From: Zhengitettix transpicula
Taxonomy: Eukaryota; Arthropoda; Insecta; Orthoptera; Tetrigidae
Reading direction: 5' to 3'
Assembly (NCBI GenBank): GCA_037074705.1
Contig: CM073591.1
Span: forward strand, 1,976,087-2,040,086
Length of the DNA: 64,000 nucleotides
Below are positions 10,378 through 21,815 of this stretch, piece after piece. Below the pieces are notes generated by a model, which worked only from the letters and a program-made list of their open reading frames with translations, made no database searches and was not told the origin of the DNA. Numbering within the stretch: the stretch's first letter is position 1; every line of letters starts with the position of its first letter. The translations under genes were made by a program, and so were the position numbers.

Positions 10378-10519
10378 GGCGACTGTGAGTTGGTCTACAG
10401 CGTCCCTTACTTTATAAGCAAACCTTTGATATTTAGTTACGCCTGCTGGGCTAATTGACGGGCTTCGGCTAAGAGTAAATGCGTAAAAAAACAAAACATA
10501 AAAATGAAAGGCCAACCTC

Positions 10520-10990
10520 CGAGTTCTAATGAGTAGAATAAGTGTATAATGGCCTGTTTAGTGGGCGTTGACTTCAAGCTACAAGAGACCGAACTGGTAA
10601 CAGTAGCTCTGTCGTGCTACAACTATTAAGGACTGTAAACGATTATTAAAGGATATAGTCAGATTTCGTTCGCGTTTTTTTTTCATTCGTTTTCTTTTAC
10701 TCTTGTATTTAATATTGTATTCCGTTAACTTCAATGAGTGTGGATTGTTAATGTTTTAGTTCATTGTATTTGTTCTTCCAACAAACCCAATGGTGACCTT
10801 GAGATAAAGAGAAATTCAACGTAATTGATTGTAAAATTATAAAGCTTTATTTCCATAGAACGCCACGAATTAATCAAATAAAATTTGAAATATTTGTTTT
10901 TTTAAAACTGACGAAATTCGGCGTGGCTTATCATGTGTAATTATCAACAATAAACTTTTAATACAAAATAATTTTGTTAATTATTACTAT
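10520..10990. other. Gene-free stretch upstream of gene C
   Basis: AT-rich sequence without a supportable gene, duplicated at 31085-31560. It contains the LTR-family word AAACCCAATGGTGACCTTGA, so it is probably part of an LTR-like repeat. Confidence 0.4.
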
Positions 10991-10994
10991 TCAT

Positions 10995-11180
10995 TAAGAC
11001 CACCTTTTTAATCATTACATAAATGGCCCACAACGTGGGACAAAATTTAATTCATCTCCCAGTTTTTAATCATTACATAAATGGCCCACAACGTGGGTCA
11101 AAATTTAATTCATCTCCCAGTTTCAATCATTACATAAATGGCCCACAACGTGGGACAAAATTTAATTCATCTCCCAGTTT
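10995..11180. repeat. Three-copy tandem repeat (58-61 bp unit)
   Basis: The unit contains AATGGCCCACAACGTGGGAC, then AATTTAATTCATCTCCCAG, and is repeated three times with single-base differences. The segmental duplicate at 31580-31645 has one unit. It ends at ATTACA beside an (AT)n tract, so it lies at the end of an LTR-like segment. Confidence 0.9.
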
Positions 11181-11199
11181 TTAATCATTACAATATATA

Positions 11200-11940
11200 T
11201 ATAATTTTAAATAGTAACGTCAGGATAGAGACGGGAATATTGTCCCTATCGGTTAAACGGCATTCAGAATGTTATAATTATACTCAGCGACATCCATAAC
11301 ACGGATTTGACTCCAAACTCGATAGTTTTCGAGTTATTTCACTTTAATTAAAAACTTTCAAGTGTCTTTACTGTAACTAAAGGTGTGCAGTAAAACAACT
11401 CTGTTTTAAATGTATGTACGAGATTAATTATAGTGATTATCATACCTTCCTGATTTGACAAAATGTCGACAGCTAACAAAAGGTTTTTTAAAATAAATGG
11501 GAGACACTACTAGAGATTATTATCATTATTATTAATTATCTGGGTGCCCAGCATTTACAATAAAATATAGGAAATTATAATGATAAAATAATATTAGGGA
11601 AAAATCATTGAACGTTCCATATTTAAACCATGTCAGTTTTTCTAAAGGAAATTAGTTCCACAATAATTCGTATTGTTTTTTATTATTATCATTTAATAAA
11701 TTATTGCTGGATGAAATTATACTTTATATTAAATCAAAATATTTCCGCTGTATTCCATTACGAAGAAAAGGAACTATTTCCTTTGTTGTGCAGGGTCGTC
11801 ACTCTGTCGTGTGTTGTAACATCGTTATATCAGGATATAAAGTCAATCTGTTAAAAGCAGTTGTTGGATAGTTTCATGGTAAATCAGTCCTCAATCTGCA
11901 GCTACATCGAACTGACTCCGCGTCGATCAGGAAACCTTCT
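11200..11940. other. Gene-free stretch with a direct repeat
   Basis: No gene supported. 11575-11850 is repeated at 14030-14300, so gene D is flanked by direct repeats of about 270 bp. Confidence 0.55.
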
Positions 11941-12440
11941 TGGTTACCGATATACCGTTTATGAGAGAAGCAAACGGCTACCCTGATTTTGAAGGAAGGT
12001 TCTAAAAACCAGAGTCCTGTTTTGAAACGTGTTTATTCTGGAGTCGTTGACCTTAAGAATACGGTAAGAGTTGTGCACTGTTCCGACTGCAACAATCTGC
12101 CAGTTGCCTCTTAAAATGAGAATGAAAAACCCTGACCCGCCTTCGCAAAAGGCGTGGGACAAGTTTCTACTACACGACCACCTGATGCAGGTTTGCTATG
12201 ATTTCTCCTGCATCACTAATAGAATGCCGGGTAGGATCCTTAATCTGCAGCCTGTGGGCCCAAGTTAACCGTGGGCTACCTTCCCTATGCAATGAATGGG
12301 TAGTTGCCTTCACGTGATGTACTCCAATATAGCCTGTAACTAAAAAGTTAACTGCTCGAGGAGAAGCTAATGCTGCGTGCTCGCTCTACTAATCGGAAGG
12401 ACACGTGTAGGACAAGAACCACCAAGAGCTTGACGTACCT
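11940..12440 (+). repeat. Diverged A-tailed repeat pieces
   Basis: The order of words follows the A-tailed repeat (AGAATACGGTAAGAGTTG, AAAGGCGTGGGACAAGTTT, CCTGATGCAGG, AATGCCGGGTAGGATCCTTA, CCTATGCAATGAA). A second 5' piece lies at 12355-12440 next to the conserved downstream segment of gene D. Confidence 0.55.
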
Positions 12441-12645
12441 GATACGTTTTTTCATCCAGTTTACGAAAAACCTTCATTTCCCTTCCATTTATATTGAGAG
12501 TCAGAGTCCACCCTTGCTGCATGTCAACGGCCCAATAAATAGCAATTATTAAAATTAATATAAATTTGGACCAACAAACATTGACTCCACTTCTTCTTAT
12601 ATTTCCACACTTAAACCTCATCTTATGCTCACGAATAGGATACAA
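12367..12645 (-). other. Conserved open segment downstream of gene D
   Basis: Minus-strand frame with FILILIIAIYWAVDMQQG and WTLTLNINGREMKV, homologous to the segment at 9525-9896. The VIYGPR part is missing here and the frame runs on into the repeat, which argues for loss of constraint or a non-coding role. Confidence 0.4.
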
Positions 12646-12777
12646 GGTAAGCGGAGAAGAAGCAAGAACCTAAGATACGTCATGTGCATAAGCATGGATA
12701 TTGTAATTTTTATTGGTTCTACGGAGATTTATTATTTAGTATTATTGCAAAACCTTCGACGACACGCAGACCTGCTA

Positions 12778-13885
12778 CTATCCGGATTTAAGCAGCATTG
12801 CTGGGCACTCACCATCGTGGATCTTGACGTAATCTGGAAACAAGATTGCTTGTTGTAAATCGTTTGAACAATTGCATATTTAATTTATATTATTTAATTA
12901 ATCATTATATTTTGAAATTCAGTAATTAGCCAAACTCAGGTGGTTTGATATCGGAACATGGCGTTGCGTTGTCGAAGTGAGATTGGTGCAGGAGATTGTG
13001 GAAAAGCAGGTGAGGAGAACATCCTGAGGGTGGCCGTCGACGAGTTAAGGCTTGAGTCGTGATGCCGTGTTTATTACTTCAGCATTATGCTGCAGTACTG
13101 AAGAAACTGAATTGAAAAGTTTCAATTTCACCTGCCCGCCCTCCCCCCCAGATACCACACATTGGAGCCAAATGAGATTTGGACTACCAGCGAACGTAAC
13201 GACATATTTTATTGGTCTTGTCAACATGACGACATCCATAGTTTACAGACAACGCCAACTGGCAGCTTTGACAACGTTCCTCTGACGTCACCCACCTCCG
13301 CCTTATCACCCTGTAAGAATGGCACTATTACTTTAGGACTGAAGACATCACGCTTTATTGAGAATGTTCCACCAGACGTCGTCCACCGCTACGCAACTGT
13401 CACTCAGATGAAAGAGAAAGTTTTTAGTGACGTCATCTCACCATTGCATTACGTCCGTAATGAGAGCAGCGCCGCTGCACTTGGACAGCAGTACCGTCGT
13501 TAGGGTGGAGGATCCACGAAATTTAATCCCACTTTGAAATTATGTGCTTGACCAGTGGGACAGAAACAAACTGCAGACCACCTGTTCGAGCAATGCCAAT
13601 CATACCTCGTCTCTCCTTACCGTTATCGAATCTGCAGTTTATGTTCTCCATGCAGCCAGAGTTGTCAAACGATTGGTATTCACCGCGGCTGTTCCTGGCG
13701 CAAAGCGGGTCCAAAATCTTAAAGCATTGGATTATGCATTTAGGTTTCGCCTTAGAATGAACTGAGCAGACGACCAGGGAAGCGACCACCAAGGCTGGAA
13801 GGAGCACAGCGACGTGAGAAGAGCGTCTACGGCAGAAGGACTCATCAGAGAGACGATACTCACCGAGGACAACGTTCAGCTTCAT
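12778..13885 (-). CDS. Kazal-type secreted peptide D (intact)
   Basis: Exons are 13864-13885, 13621-13794 and 12778-12833, giving 83 aa. Exon 1 encodes MKLNVVL. After the 69-nt intron 1 the protein continues ALVVASLVVCSVHS, a standard signal peptide, with cleavage expected just before KAKPKC. The Kazal domain has Cys1-x3-Cys2-x7-Cys3-x15-Cys4-x5-Cys5 in exon 2 and Cys6 in exon 3 (HDGECPAMLLKSG). The donor is ACG|GTAAGG and the acceptor TTTCCAG. Because intron 1 is a multiple of three without a stop, the unspliced frame is also open, but it has a poor N-terminus. The loop is CIIQCFKILDPLC, with predicted P1 Lys, the trypsin-type choice. TATAAA is at 13924-13919. Secreted protease inhibition is family-based inference. 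Confidence 0.82.
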
Positions 13886-14029
13886 GGCGACTGTGAGTTA
13901 GCCTGGAGGGTCCCTTCCTTTATAAGCAACCAGTCAGGAAAAACCTTGATATTTCGCACCGCCATCGGTGCTAATTTACGTGCTTCTTGATAAGAGAGAA
14001 GGCGTAGTAAAAATCGAACCTAAATGTCA

Positions 14030-14300
14030 AATGTTAAATTAAGGTGATAAACAATTATTAGGGAAAAATCATGGAACGTTCCATATTTATGCCACGTCAG
14101 TTTTACTAAAGAAAATTAGTTCAACAATTATTCGTATTGTTTTTTATTATTATCATTTGATGGATTATTGCTGGATAAAATTATACTTTATATTACATCA
14201 AAATATTGCCGCTTTATTCCATTACGAAGAAAAGGATGTATTTCCTTTGTTGTGCAGTGTCGTCTATCTGGTGTGTGTTGTGACGTCGTGATTTCTAGAC
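14030..14300. repeat. Right copy of direct repeat flanking gene D
   Basis: Matches 11575-11850, including GGGAAAAATCATGGAACGTT and a Kpn-like AT-rich centre. The pair flanks the whole gene D unit. Confidence 0.7.
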
Positions 14301-14696
14301 GCGCAGAAGTTTAATAAAAAATGATGACATTTTTATTTATATTTATTGCCACCTTTATGCTAGGGGTGTCTCACCCCCCCCCCCCCCTCAACAGTACCTA
14401 TTTTCGTGTTTTGAAGAATTAGTGTACCTACTTTTTAGCAATCTGCCCGTGAATTAAAATATTTACAGAGATGAACGTTAATACATGCATCCTTTTTTAT
14501 TAAATATATTAAATTCTTGTTAGAATATGTTTAAACGAACAATTAAGGTTGCGTTGTTTTTAAACTGTAATTTTAAAGTTTATTTAGAGTCATTCACCTG
14601 AGTTTTACTGTACCTCGACAATCTCGGTAATTCCAGAGGGGCGCCAATTAAAAACCCCCAATGTGTTTGTGACCTTTATTCCGCAGCCTGTTAATT
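14300..14696. other. Gene-free stretch with poly-C tract
   Basis: No gene supported. It holds a C-run of about 16 bases near 14372-14388 and AT-rich sequence leading to the duplicated promoter block. Confidence 0.5.
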
Positions 14697-14983
14697 ATTT
14701 ATGTGCCTGGAGCAGCCAAGTGTGAGAATTAAGATCTGTAAGAATAAATTCTGATGACGTCACGGGTTCTCGGTGCGCATGCGCGGACTGGACGCACCAA
14801 TTAATAAGTAATGAAATCGGTCTCGGTTTCTGTTATCGGAGCCTCGCTAATTGGGATGTTTTGGGGCGACCGTCGATAATTCCCTTCCAAATGTCAACTG
14901 ATGGACGGACGAGTCCTTATAAGAGGCGCGGCAACGCTGGAGCAGAGGAACGACAGGAACCATGGCGCAGCGCTTCAACTGGG
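14697..14983 (+). promoter_or_regulatory. Duplicate promoter and exon 1 of diverged Kazal gene
   Basis: This is almost identical to 1-287. It keeps the NRF1-like palindrome (14774-14785), the TATA-type box and the 22-nt exon 1 at 14962-14983, followed by GTGAGA. No exon 2 follows nearby: the next same-family exon 2 on this strand is at 25098, 10 kb downstream and phase-compatible. It is therefore either an orphan promoter/exon 1 or the distant first exon of the 25-kb copy. Confidence 0.55.
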
Positions 14984-15204
14984 GTGAGAATTTCCGCCAC
15001 ATCCAGAGATAATACAACCGCTGACAGTCTCAGTCGGTCTTGTAATAGATCCTAAACAATAATAATACTAAATACGGCCTTGATGTTAATGTAAGTCCGC
15101 TCTTTTATTCGTTTGAATTACTTAACAACTCCTCGCAAATTGGATTTCAAATTAGTTGACAAAGGTGAGGTGAAATTATTATTATTTAGATTTTTCGGTT
15201 TATT

Positions 15205-15440
15205 CAATTGTCTCGGAGTGCGCAAGAAGAATACAGAAAAGTGAAAGGATAGCAAAAAAAAGAAAATCAGAAAGTCAGAGACAGTGAGCAAGAAACAAGT
15301 TAGGTTAAATACATGACGTCATCTGTTTAACCAACCGTGTTTCTTACGCACTGCCTGTTTCTTTCTGTTTTTCTTAGTTTCTTTTTATATTCTTGGCTTT
15401 TTTCTGTTTGCTGTCCTTTTTTTGTTTTTCCTTGCACACT
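15205..15440. repeat. Foldback, second copy
   Basis: Same inverted-repeat structure as 500-735. The stem contains GAAAATCAGAAAG and its partner around GTTTAACC, in the same position relative to exon 1. Confidence 0.55.
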
Positions 15441-15539
15441 GCGAAACGTCGGGCCACATGAGTAAATATGTTTCTCTCTTTAGAGTTATTGAATGAAATT
15501 CGTATTTAGTATTATCTTTGTTTAGAAGACATAAGTTTG

Positions 15540-16058
15540 AAATAGTCAATATTTGTAAAATTTGAAAGAATTGAGATAGGAATTTAGATTGTATGCTTTT
15601 TTGTGAATAAACTTGTCTTATTTTGTTGAATTTAAATATTTATTGTTTAATTTAAATTTCCTGACATGAAATATATTTATACAACTTTTTTGCTTCTAGT
15701 TGTTAATAATAACAGTTGGCAACAACGTGAAGCAGTCATAGTATTTGTCAATATTTATTTTGGTTCGACAAATTCTTTAAATTTACTTTATAACATTTTG
15801 AAAAATTTGCATATTTTACTTTAATTTAAATATAAAAAGTTGGTTATTACAATATAAATGCATTGGAAGCGCACTCATGCCGTTCATTACATTACAATAT
15901 TTCCTTTCTGTAAGCTACGATAAATTTACGTCTATTCCTGCATTTTACAATATGATATAACTCACAGGCTTCTAAACACAACTCACACACACACTTACTC
16001 GTCTTTGGTTCATGAAATACTTTGTTTAAGCACACTTTATGGTGAAAGTCATGGAGAC
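15540..16058. other. Gene-free LTR-like AT-rich stretch
   Basis: No gene seen. Words such as GGCAACAACGTGAAGCA also occur near 43745, which links it to the LTR-like family. Confidence 0.4.
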
Positions 16059-16059
16059 G

Positions 16060-16612
16060 GAAGGAAGCCTGCGAGAGGATTTCTCGCAGGTGAACCTTCC
16101 CAGAGAGCTCTGGCGGGGGCTACCTTTGGGGATGCTCTCACACCTCTCTGGTTTTTTTGAACTAAGGTTCCCACATGCCGAGGCACCTCGGTCTGTTTTG
16201 AGAGGTGTATGTTCCGGGGTCGCAGACCTTGGGCATACGGCAAGAGTTGTCCGCTATTCCTATTGGAATAGTCGGCCAGCTGCCTCCTAAACTGGTCGAG
16301 GCACGGAGAAGGGAATGCTGCGTCCCCACAGCAAACTCCTCTCCCGCTATCGGAAGGGCGTGGGACAAGTACCCAATGCCCGACCTACCCGATGCAGGTT
16401 TTTCTAGGGTTTTCCCTGCATTTATTTAGGCGAATGCCGGGTAGGATCCTTAAACCATAGCCCGGGGGCCCTAGTTAACCCTTGGCTACCTTCCTCTACC
16501 CTTCCGCATCCCCCCTTTCTAATCCCTTCCTATGCTATTAAAGGGGAGTTGCCCAATGTGGATCACCCTCATGTAGCCTGTTGCCCTAAAAAAAAAAAAA
16601 AAAAAAAAAAAA
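16060..16612 (+). repeat. Dispersed A-tailed repeat, copy 2
   Basis: The best-preserved copy. It has a 5' hairpin at 16069-16091 (CCTGCGAGAG / CTCGCAGG), a complete body and a 25-base A-tail at 16587-16612. The long pure tail suggests it is among the youngest copies. Confidence 0.85.
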
Positions 16613-18850
16613 AGTCATGGATCGCCGGTCTCATGGTTGGCTTCCATAAATGTCCTGTCATGCATAGCAGATGTTGCATACAAGTCCTCCGGTATGTTCC
16701 GTTTCCTCTCATACAGATCCTGTAAAAGCTTTCTGAAGATCGAAACCAGCTGGTAGTATCAGATCATATCTTACATCCTCTATTAGGAAGGTCTTCCTGG
16801 TAAGCTCGTTCACTAGCCTTGATCTTGAATTCTTTTCAGGTATGTAGCCTTGACTCGCTCCAGTTCTTCCAGTTGCCTGCTCGTGAGGTATTCTCCTACT
16901 TATTCTAGGCCATACAGGTAGTATCTTTAGCCTAAACAGGTCCATCGCTGTGCTGATCGATAGTTGTGTAATGTTTCTGATTTCATTCATAGCTCTAATG
17001 GCCGCCACTGCTCTAGATCTTATGTGCAGTCAGAAACTCCTTCCTGTTGTTTGGATTGTGATGTCTAGATATTTAAAGTTGTTACCTCTCTTGAGTAGTT
17101 TACCAGTGCATTTGACGTTCTCTGCTTCAGTGAGTCTTCCTCCTTTCATGAACACTACCAACTCCGTCTTCCCTTCATTTATCTGTATGTCATTTCTCTC
17201 CGCCCATTCACTACGTGTGTTTGTCGATATCTGTCGCTGCGATTGCCATGTCATCAGCGTATATGTACGTGCTTGTTCCTGCCATTCCTTTGGTGACATC
17301 GTTCGTGAGAACGTTAAACAGGGTAGGGCTGAGTGGACACCGTTCTAGTCTCATACGCCTATTCCATCATATATCTGTATATGGTTTTCTGCATGTATAT
17401 TTGATATCAGGATCGTTGTGCTCGTTATTCCAATTTGTCTATTCCAGTTTGTCTATTAATACTTTTCTGTTAACCAGATCGAATGCTTTTGAGTAGTCAA
17501 CAAAAACCACATATAGTTTTCCTTTTGGTCTTTCTATCGTCTGTTTTATTTGTCCAAACTGGTTTTCCACTGCTTTCCCTTTCTAAATCCAAATTGTTCC
17601 TCTGGTAGAAGGGGTTCTAGCTTCTCTGCCAGTCTCTTGGCGAGGGTTCCTGTTAGGAGTTTCAGTGGTGCGGATTCCATGGCTATTCCTCTATACGCGT
17701 TTGGGTTCTCTGTGTCTCCTTTTCCCTTGTATAATAGCTTAATTGTTGACTTTTTCCATTCGTCTTGTATACTTCCTAAAACTATACATTTATTTAGGAG
17801 GGAGGTCCATATCGGCAGATATTCTTGCGCTGTCTGCTTTAAGTGTTCATTTCTTATTCCATCAATTCCCAGTGCTCTGTTGTTCCTCATTTTCTGTATC
17901 GCTCTCGCAATTTCCTCTGTGGTGAAGATCTCGTCAGCTTGTGGAGTCACGGGGCTTGTTTCTTTTGCGCATATTGTTTTTCTTATATGATCTTTCCGTG
18001 GGAATGTTGGGTTGTATTTTCTGCCTTTTGGGTCTAAGAGCTCGGTAAAGGTCTTCTTTTGCCTCCTCTACCACTTTTTTATGTTCTTCTTTCAGGTGTT
18101 GCTTTTTCTTCTTTATTATTAGGTCCTTGTATTTCTTTCGTTCTCGTTGGTATTCTTCGGTGTTTGCGCTTGCCATTTGTTCTCTACTTTTATGTAGTGT
18201 TTTCAGTGTCTGTTTCCTTTGCTCATAACGTTCTCTATCGAACCATGGCCTCGCTTTCCCATTTGTGTCTTGTGTGGTGGCCCCGTTTATTATAGTTGAT
18301 TTCAGCCGTGTAGCGGCCTTATCAATATTTCCTGTTTTTATTGCTCTTTCAACATTTTCTTTTTCTTTCAATTTCTCTTTAATTTTTTCCATGTCCAACC
18401 TCTTTCCAATTGTTGTTATATTTCGTCTTTCTTCTTATTTGCGGGTTCAGTCGTTTTTTATATTTATTTCTATTGGGATGTGTTAACGGATGATTGCTAC
18501 TTCCTTTTTCACTGAGGTGCGGGGTGATTTGTTCTAAAGCCCTTTGTGATTATTAGGTCTTTTTGTACTGGCTCCGTTATGCCCTATGTATGTCCAGTCT
18601 TCCTGTCTGTTTTGTATTGTAAAGCTTTCGTTAGTTAGACTTTCCAGTACCTCGTTGCATTTTCTATCTTGCCTGTTTATTGCGCAATTCAGATCTCCCG
18701 CAATGATTATCTTGTCCAAACTTCTACCGTGATCCGAGGCCATCCCTAGTTTTTCTATTATGTCTGTCGCGGTGTGATCTGGATTAAAGTAGACTGTTAC
18801 TATAACCCCAATCCGTGTCCTCATAACCAGCACGTTTTCTTCTCTAATTA
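16613..18850 (-). mobile_element. LINE with endonuclease and RT fragments
   Basis: Minus-strand frames give, in order, an apurinic-type endonuclease part (18854-18534: GVIVTVYFNP, IIAGDLNCAINRQDRK), a Lys/Glu-rich linker (18398-17934, with WFDRERYEQRK), RT (17950-17546: IQKMRNNRALGIDGIRNEHL, YRGIAMES, EEQFGFRKGK) and later parts (17299-17030: NDIQINEGKTELVVF, KYLDITIQ). The final frame is 17008-16709. It belongs to the endonuclease-bearing LINE class (Jockey/CR1-like by appearance). Several frameshifts make it inactive. Its minus-strand 3' end abuts the A-tailed repeat at 16612. Confidence 0.85.
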
Positions 18851-19087
18851 TCATTAATGTAACTTTCTTTATTGGAGTCCCTGAGATTTAAGCCGCGGCA
18901 CAAAAATACCAACTTGTAAAATTTCATCTGATATAATTATTTGTTTTATTTAATTAATTTTGTTATATTTTCAATTCTTGTTTTCATTTTAAATCCTTTC
19001 ATTATAAGTTTTAATTTATTTATAACGTAAGGTTTATCTTTACTTAAAAATCCAATTAATTATAATTTTTAAATAATTTTCTTTCTT

Positions 19088-19135
<48 letters not shown>

Positions 19136-19620
19136 TACATATAAACTCAAATAAACAATTATCACAAGGTAAAAAATCATTTCATATTCCTTTCCTTTCG
19201 ATGATGTGTCTTGAAATAGAAGTCGAATATTTAAAGACCAAGTACAGACCCACTGAACGCTAACCCGTATTTCAATGTCAAATTTATGAATGAAAGAAAC
19301 CATGCTTTATGATTCAGGCGTTTTTACCTGTTCTTTCCGTGGCAGCAAATCCTGTTGTATTTCATCATAAATAAACCATCAAACCTTCCCAGCCAATGAG
19401 CAACATTGTCCATCCAGTTGTTTATATTTTGGTCTGTTTATGTTTGTTATTGTATTCCAAGATAATAAAATCTCTCACCAGTCATTTAACGCATAATCTA
19501 GGCGAAGAAGATAGCATCAGAGCTTGCGGACTCCTTGGCGAAGAATATGGCAGCCATGGATAAGACGTTCGTCAATTGCCCCGGATGAAGGACTCGGTAA
19601 CCGTTTCCAAATAAAAACTA
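18851..19620. other. Repeat-derived stretch with (AT)n
   Basis: 18850-19090 matches the duplicated AT-rich block of 9170-9395. An (AT)n tract is at 19091-19130. 19150-19310 includes a segment also found at 23780-23870 (AAATACAAGTCGAATATTTA type). No gene is supported. Confidence 0.5.
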
Positions 19621-19624
19621 AATG

Positions 19625-19800
19625 TCGCCGAGTTACCGATATACCGTTTAGGAGAGAAGCAAAGGCCTACCCTGTTTTTTAACCAAGGATTCTAACAACC
19701 AGAGTCCTCTTTTGAAAAGTGTATATTCCGGAGTCCTTGCGTCCTCGCTCTACTAATCGCAAGGACACGTGTGGGACAAGAACCACTAACTGATTGACCT
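19625..19800 (+). repeat. Truncated diverged A-tailed repeat
   Basis: Short piece with GTGTATATTCCGGAGTCCTTG and CGTGTGGGACAAGAACC, ending at the conserved segment downstream of gene E. A similar fused piece is at 23870-24035. Confidence 0.5.
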
Positions 19801-20134
19801 ACCTGATACTTTCTTTCATTGTGTTTAAGTGAAACCTGGGGGCGTAGATAACAAATTTCATTTCCTTTCCATTTCTATTGAGAGTCAGAGTCCACCCTTG
19901 CTGCATGTCAACGGCACAAAGAATGGCAATGATTAACATTAATATAAATTTGAACCAACGAATCTTAATTCCACTTCTTCTTGTACTTCCACATCTACGC
20001 CTCATCTTCTGCTCACAAATAGGATCAAGGGTTAGAGAAAAAGAAACAAGAACATAAAGTAGGCCGTGCGCACAAACATGGATATTGTAATTATTGTTGG
20101 TTCTACAGAGATTTATTATCAAGAATAAGTGCAA
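19799..20134 (-). other. Conserved open segment downstream of gene E
   Basis: A clean copy of the segment described at 9525-9896: RRCGSTRRSGIKIRWFKFIL, a hydrophobic run, VDMQQGWTLTLNRNGKEM and FVIYAPRFHLN. It lies 28 bp from the exon 3 stop of gene E. Confidence 0.42.
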
Positions 20135-20161
20135 AACCTTCGACGTTTTGCAGACCTACTT

Positions 20162-21305
20162 CTATTCGTAATCTGGCTTTATTCCTGGGCAGAAACCATC
20201 GTGGATCCTCACGTAATCTGGAAACAAGATTGATTGTTTTGAATTATTTGGATAATTGCGTAATTGAATTTTGCACATTAAAAATTAGCCTCTACTGTGG
20301 ACGGTTGATATCGTAACTGAACGTTGCCTTGTCGATGTGCACGGGCTGAATGAGATGAAGAATCCGGTTGGTCAATATAAATCGTAACTCATGAAGAGTA
20401 AAAAGCAAATCTGTTGATGCCTGGTTGGGACAGCAGATTGTGGAAAAGCAGCAGAGGTGGACGTCGACGAGTGAAGGCGTGTGTCGTGATGTTGTGTTCA
20501 TTACATCGACATTTTGAGTTCTGTAGTGAAGAAATTGTAGTGAAAAGTTTGGAACTTAATCAGCTAATTTCCGACCCCGGCCCCTACCACCGGCCCTCAC
20601 TCATCGATGCCAAATGTGATTTGGACGTCCAGCGAAGGTAACGACATATTTTATTGGTCTTGTCGACGTGACGGCATCCATAGTTTTCAGACAACGTCAA
20701 CTGGCAGCCTAGACAACGTTCCACTGACGTCATCACCCTAAGCTAAGAATGGCACTTTTACTTTGCATCACGCTTTATTAACAATGTTCCAGCTGACGTC
20801 ATCCACCGCTACGCCACAGTCACTCAGAGGAAAGAGGAAATTTAAAGTGACGTCATCTCATCATTGCATTACGTCCGTAATAAGAGCAGCACCGCTGCCC
20901 TTGTGCAACAGTACCATCGTTACGGTGAAGGATCCTCGAATATCAACCCCACTTTGAAAACATGTGCTTGACCAGTGGGAATGACACCAACAGCTGACCG
21001 CCTGTTCTAGCTATGCCAATTATACCTCGTCCCTCCTTACCTTTATTGGATCTGCAGTTTAAATCCTCCATGCAGCCAGAGTTGTAAAACGATTTGTGTT
21101 CACCGCGGCTGTTCCTGGCGCAAAGCGGGTCCAGCAAAAAAGAGCAAAAAGACCTGCATTTAGGTTTTGCATTAGAATGAACTGAGCAGACGACCAGGGA
21201 AGCGACCACCAAGGCTGGAAGGAGCACAGCGACATCAGATAAGCGTCTACGACAGAAGAACTTCACAAAGAGACGATACTCACCGAGGACAACGTTCAGC
21301 TTCAT
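20162..21305 (-). CDS. Kazal-type secreted peptide E (intact)
   Basis: Exons are 21284-21305, 21041-21214 and 20162-20217, giving 83 aa. Exon 1 encodes MKLNVVL. Exon 2 completes the signal peptide (ALVVASLVVCSVHS) and encodes KPKCRSFCSFLLDPLC, CARNSRGEHKSFYNSGC and MEDLNC. Exon 3 adds Cys6 in HDGFCPGIKPDYE. The Cys4 shift (x15/x5) is as in D, H and I. Predicted P1 is Phe. Intron 1 (69 nt) is more diverged than in D, H and I. Intron 2 is 823 bp and homologous to those of B, D and I. TATAAA is at 21344-21339 and the promoter palindrome lies just upstream. All splice sites are canonical. Confidence 0.82.
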
Positions 21306-21429
21306 GGCGACTGTGAGTTAGCCTGGAGGGTCTCTTCCTTTATAAGCAACCAGTGCGGAGAAACCTTGATATTTCGCACCGCCATCGGTGCTAATTTACG
21401 TGCTTCTTGATAAGAGAGAAGGCGTAGTA

Positions 21430-21815
21430 AAATTCGAACCTAAATGTCAACCACAGAGCCTTCATCTGCGCGGATTCCTTTGGAAGCGAGAAAGATCCAG
21501 CGACAACAACGTCAGTGATTTTATCCTTGCTTCAGGCAATTCACGGTGCTTTAGAACAACTTAAATAAAGTCCCACAATACATTAGATTAATTTTTTACT
21601 CCGACGATTATAAATTAAGCTGTGGCACAACAATACCAAGTTGTAAAATTTACCTGATATAAGAATTTGTTTTATTAAATTAATTTTGTTATCATTTAAA
21701 TTCTTGTTTTTATTTTACATCCTCTCATCTTTTGTTTTAATTTGTTTATTACGTGAGGTTCATCTTCACTCTTAAAATCTATTTAAATAAATTCGTAAAT
21801 TATTTTGATTATATA
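21430..21815. other. Upstream flank of gene E and AT-rich block
   Basis: The flank shared by most members (TCCAGCGACA...AACGTCAGTG) is followed by the AT-rich block related to 9170-9395. It ends at a short AT tract before TGTAATGCC. No gene seen. Confidence 0.5.

Noticed and set aside
10995..11180. CRISPR-like array
   Set aside because: Units are contiguous without spacers and the genome is eukaryotic. A simple tandem repeat explains it.
9454..11195. One mobile element spanning TGTAAT to ATTACA and carrying Kazal gene C
   Set aside because: The ends are 1.7 kb apart with gene, promoter and other repeats between. More likely two different LTR fragments bound the interval; kept only as a possibility to test with genome-wide copies.
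13523..13885. Unspliced 120-aa reading frame of gene D (and similar ones in E, H, I)
   Set aside because: The 69-nt intron 1 is a multiple of three and stays open by chance. Gene F (70 nt) and K (80 nt) show it is an intron.
16162..16368. Recurring frame CDPGTYTSQNRPR in the A-tailed repeats
   Set aside because: Open in several frames on both strands in all copies, with no domain. It follows from repeat similarity, not from a gene.
17550..17990. Plus-strand frames opposite the LINE
   Set aside because: Shadow frames of the minus-strand RT; low-complexity Ser/Phe/Leu content.
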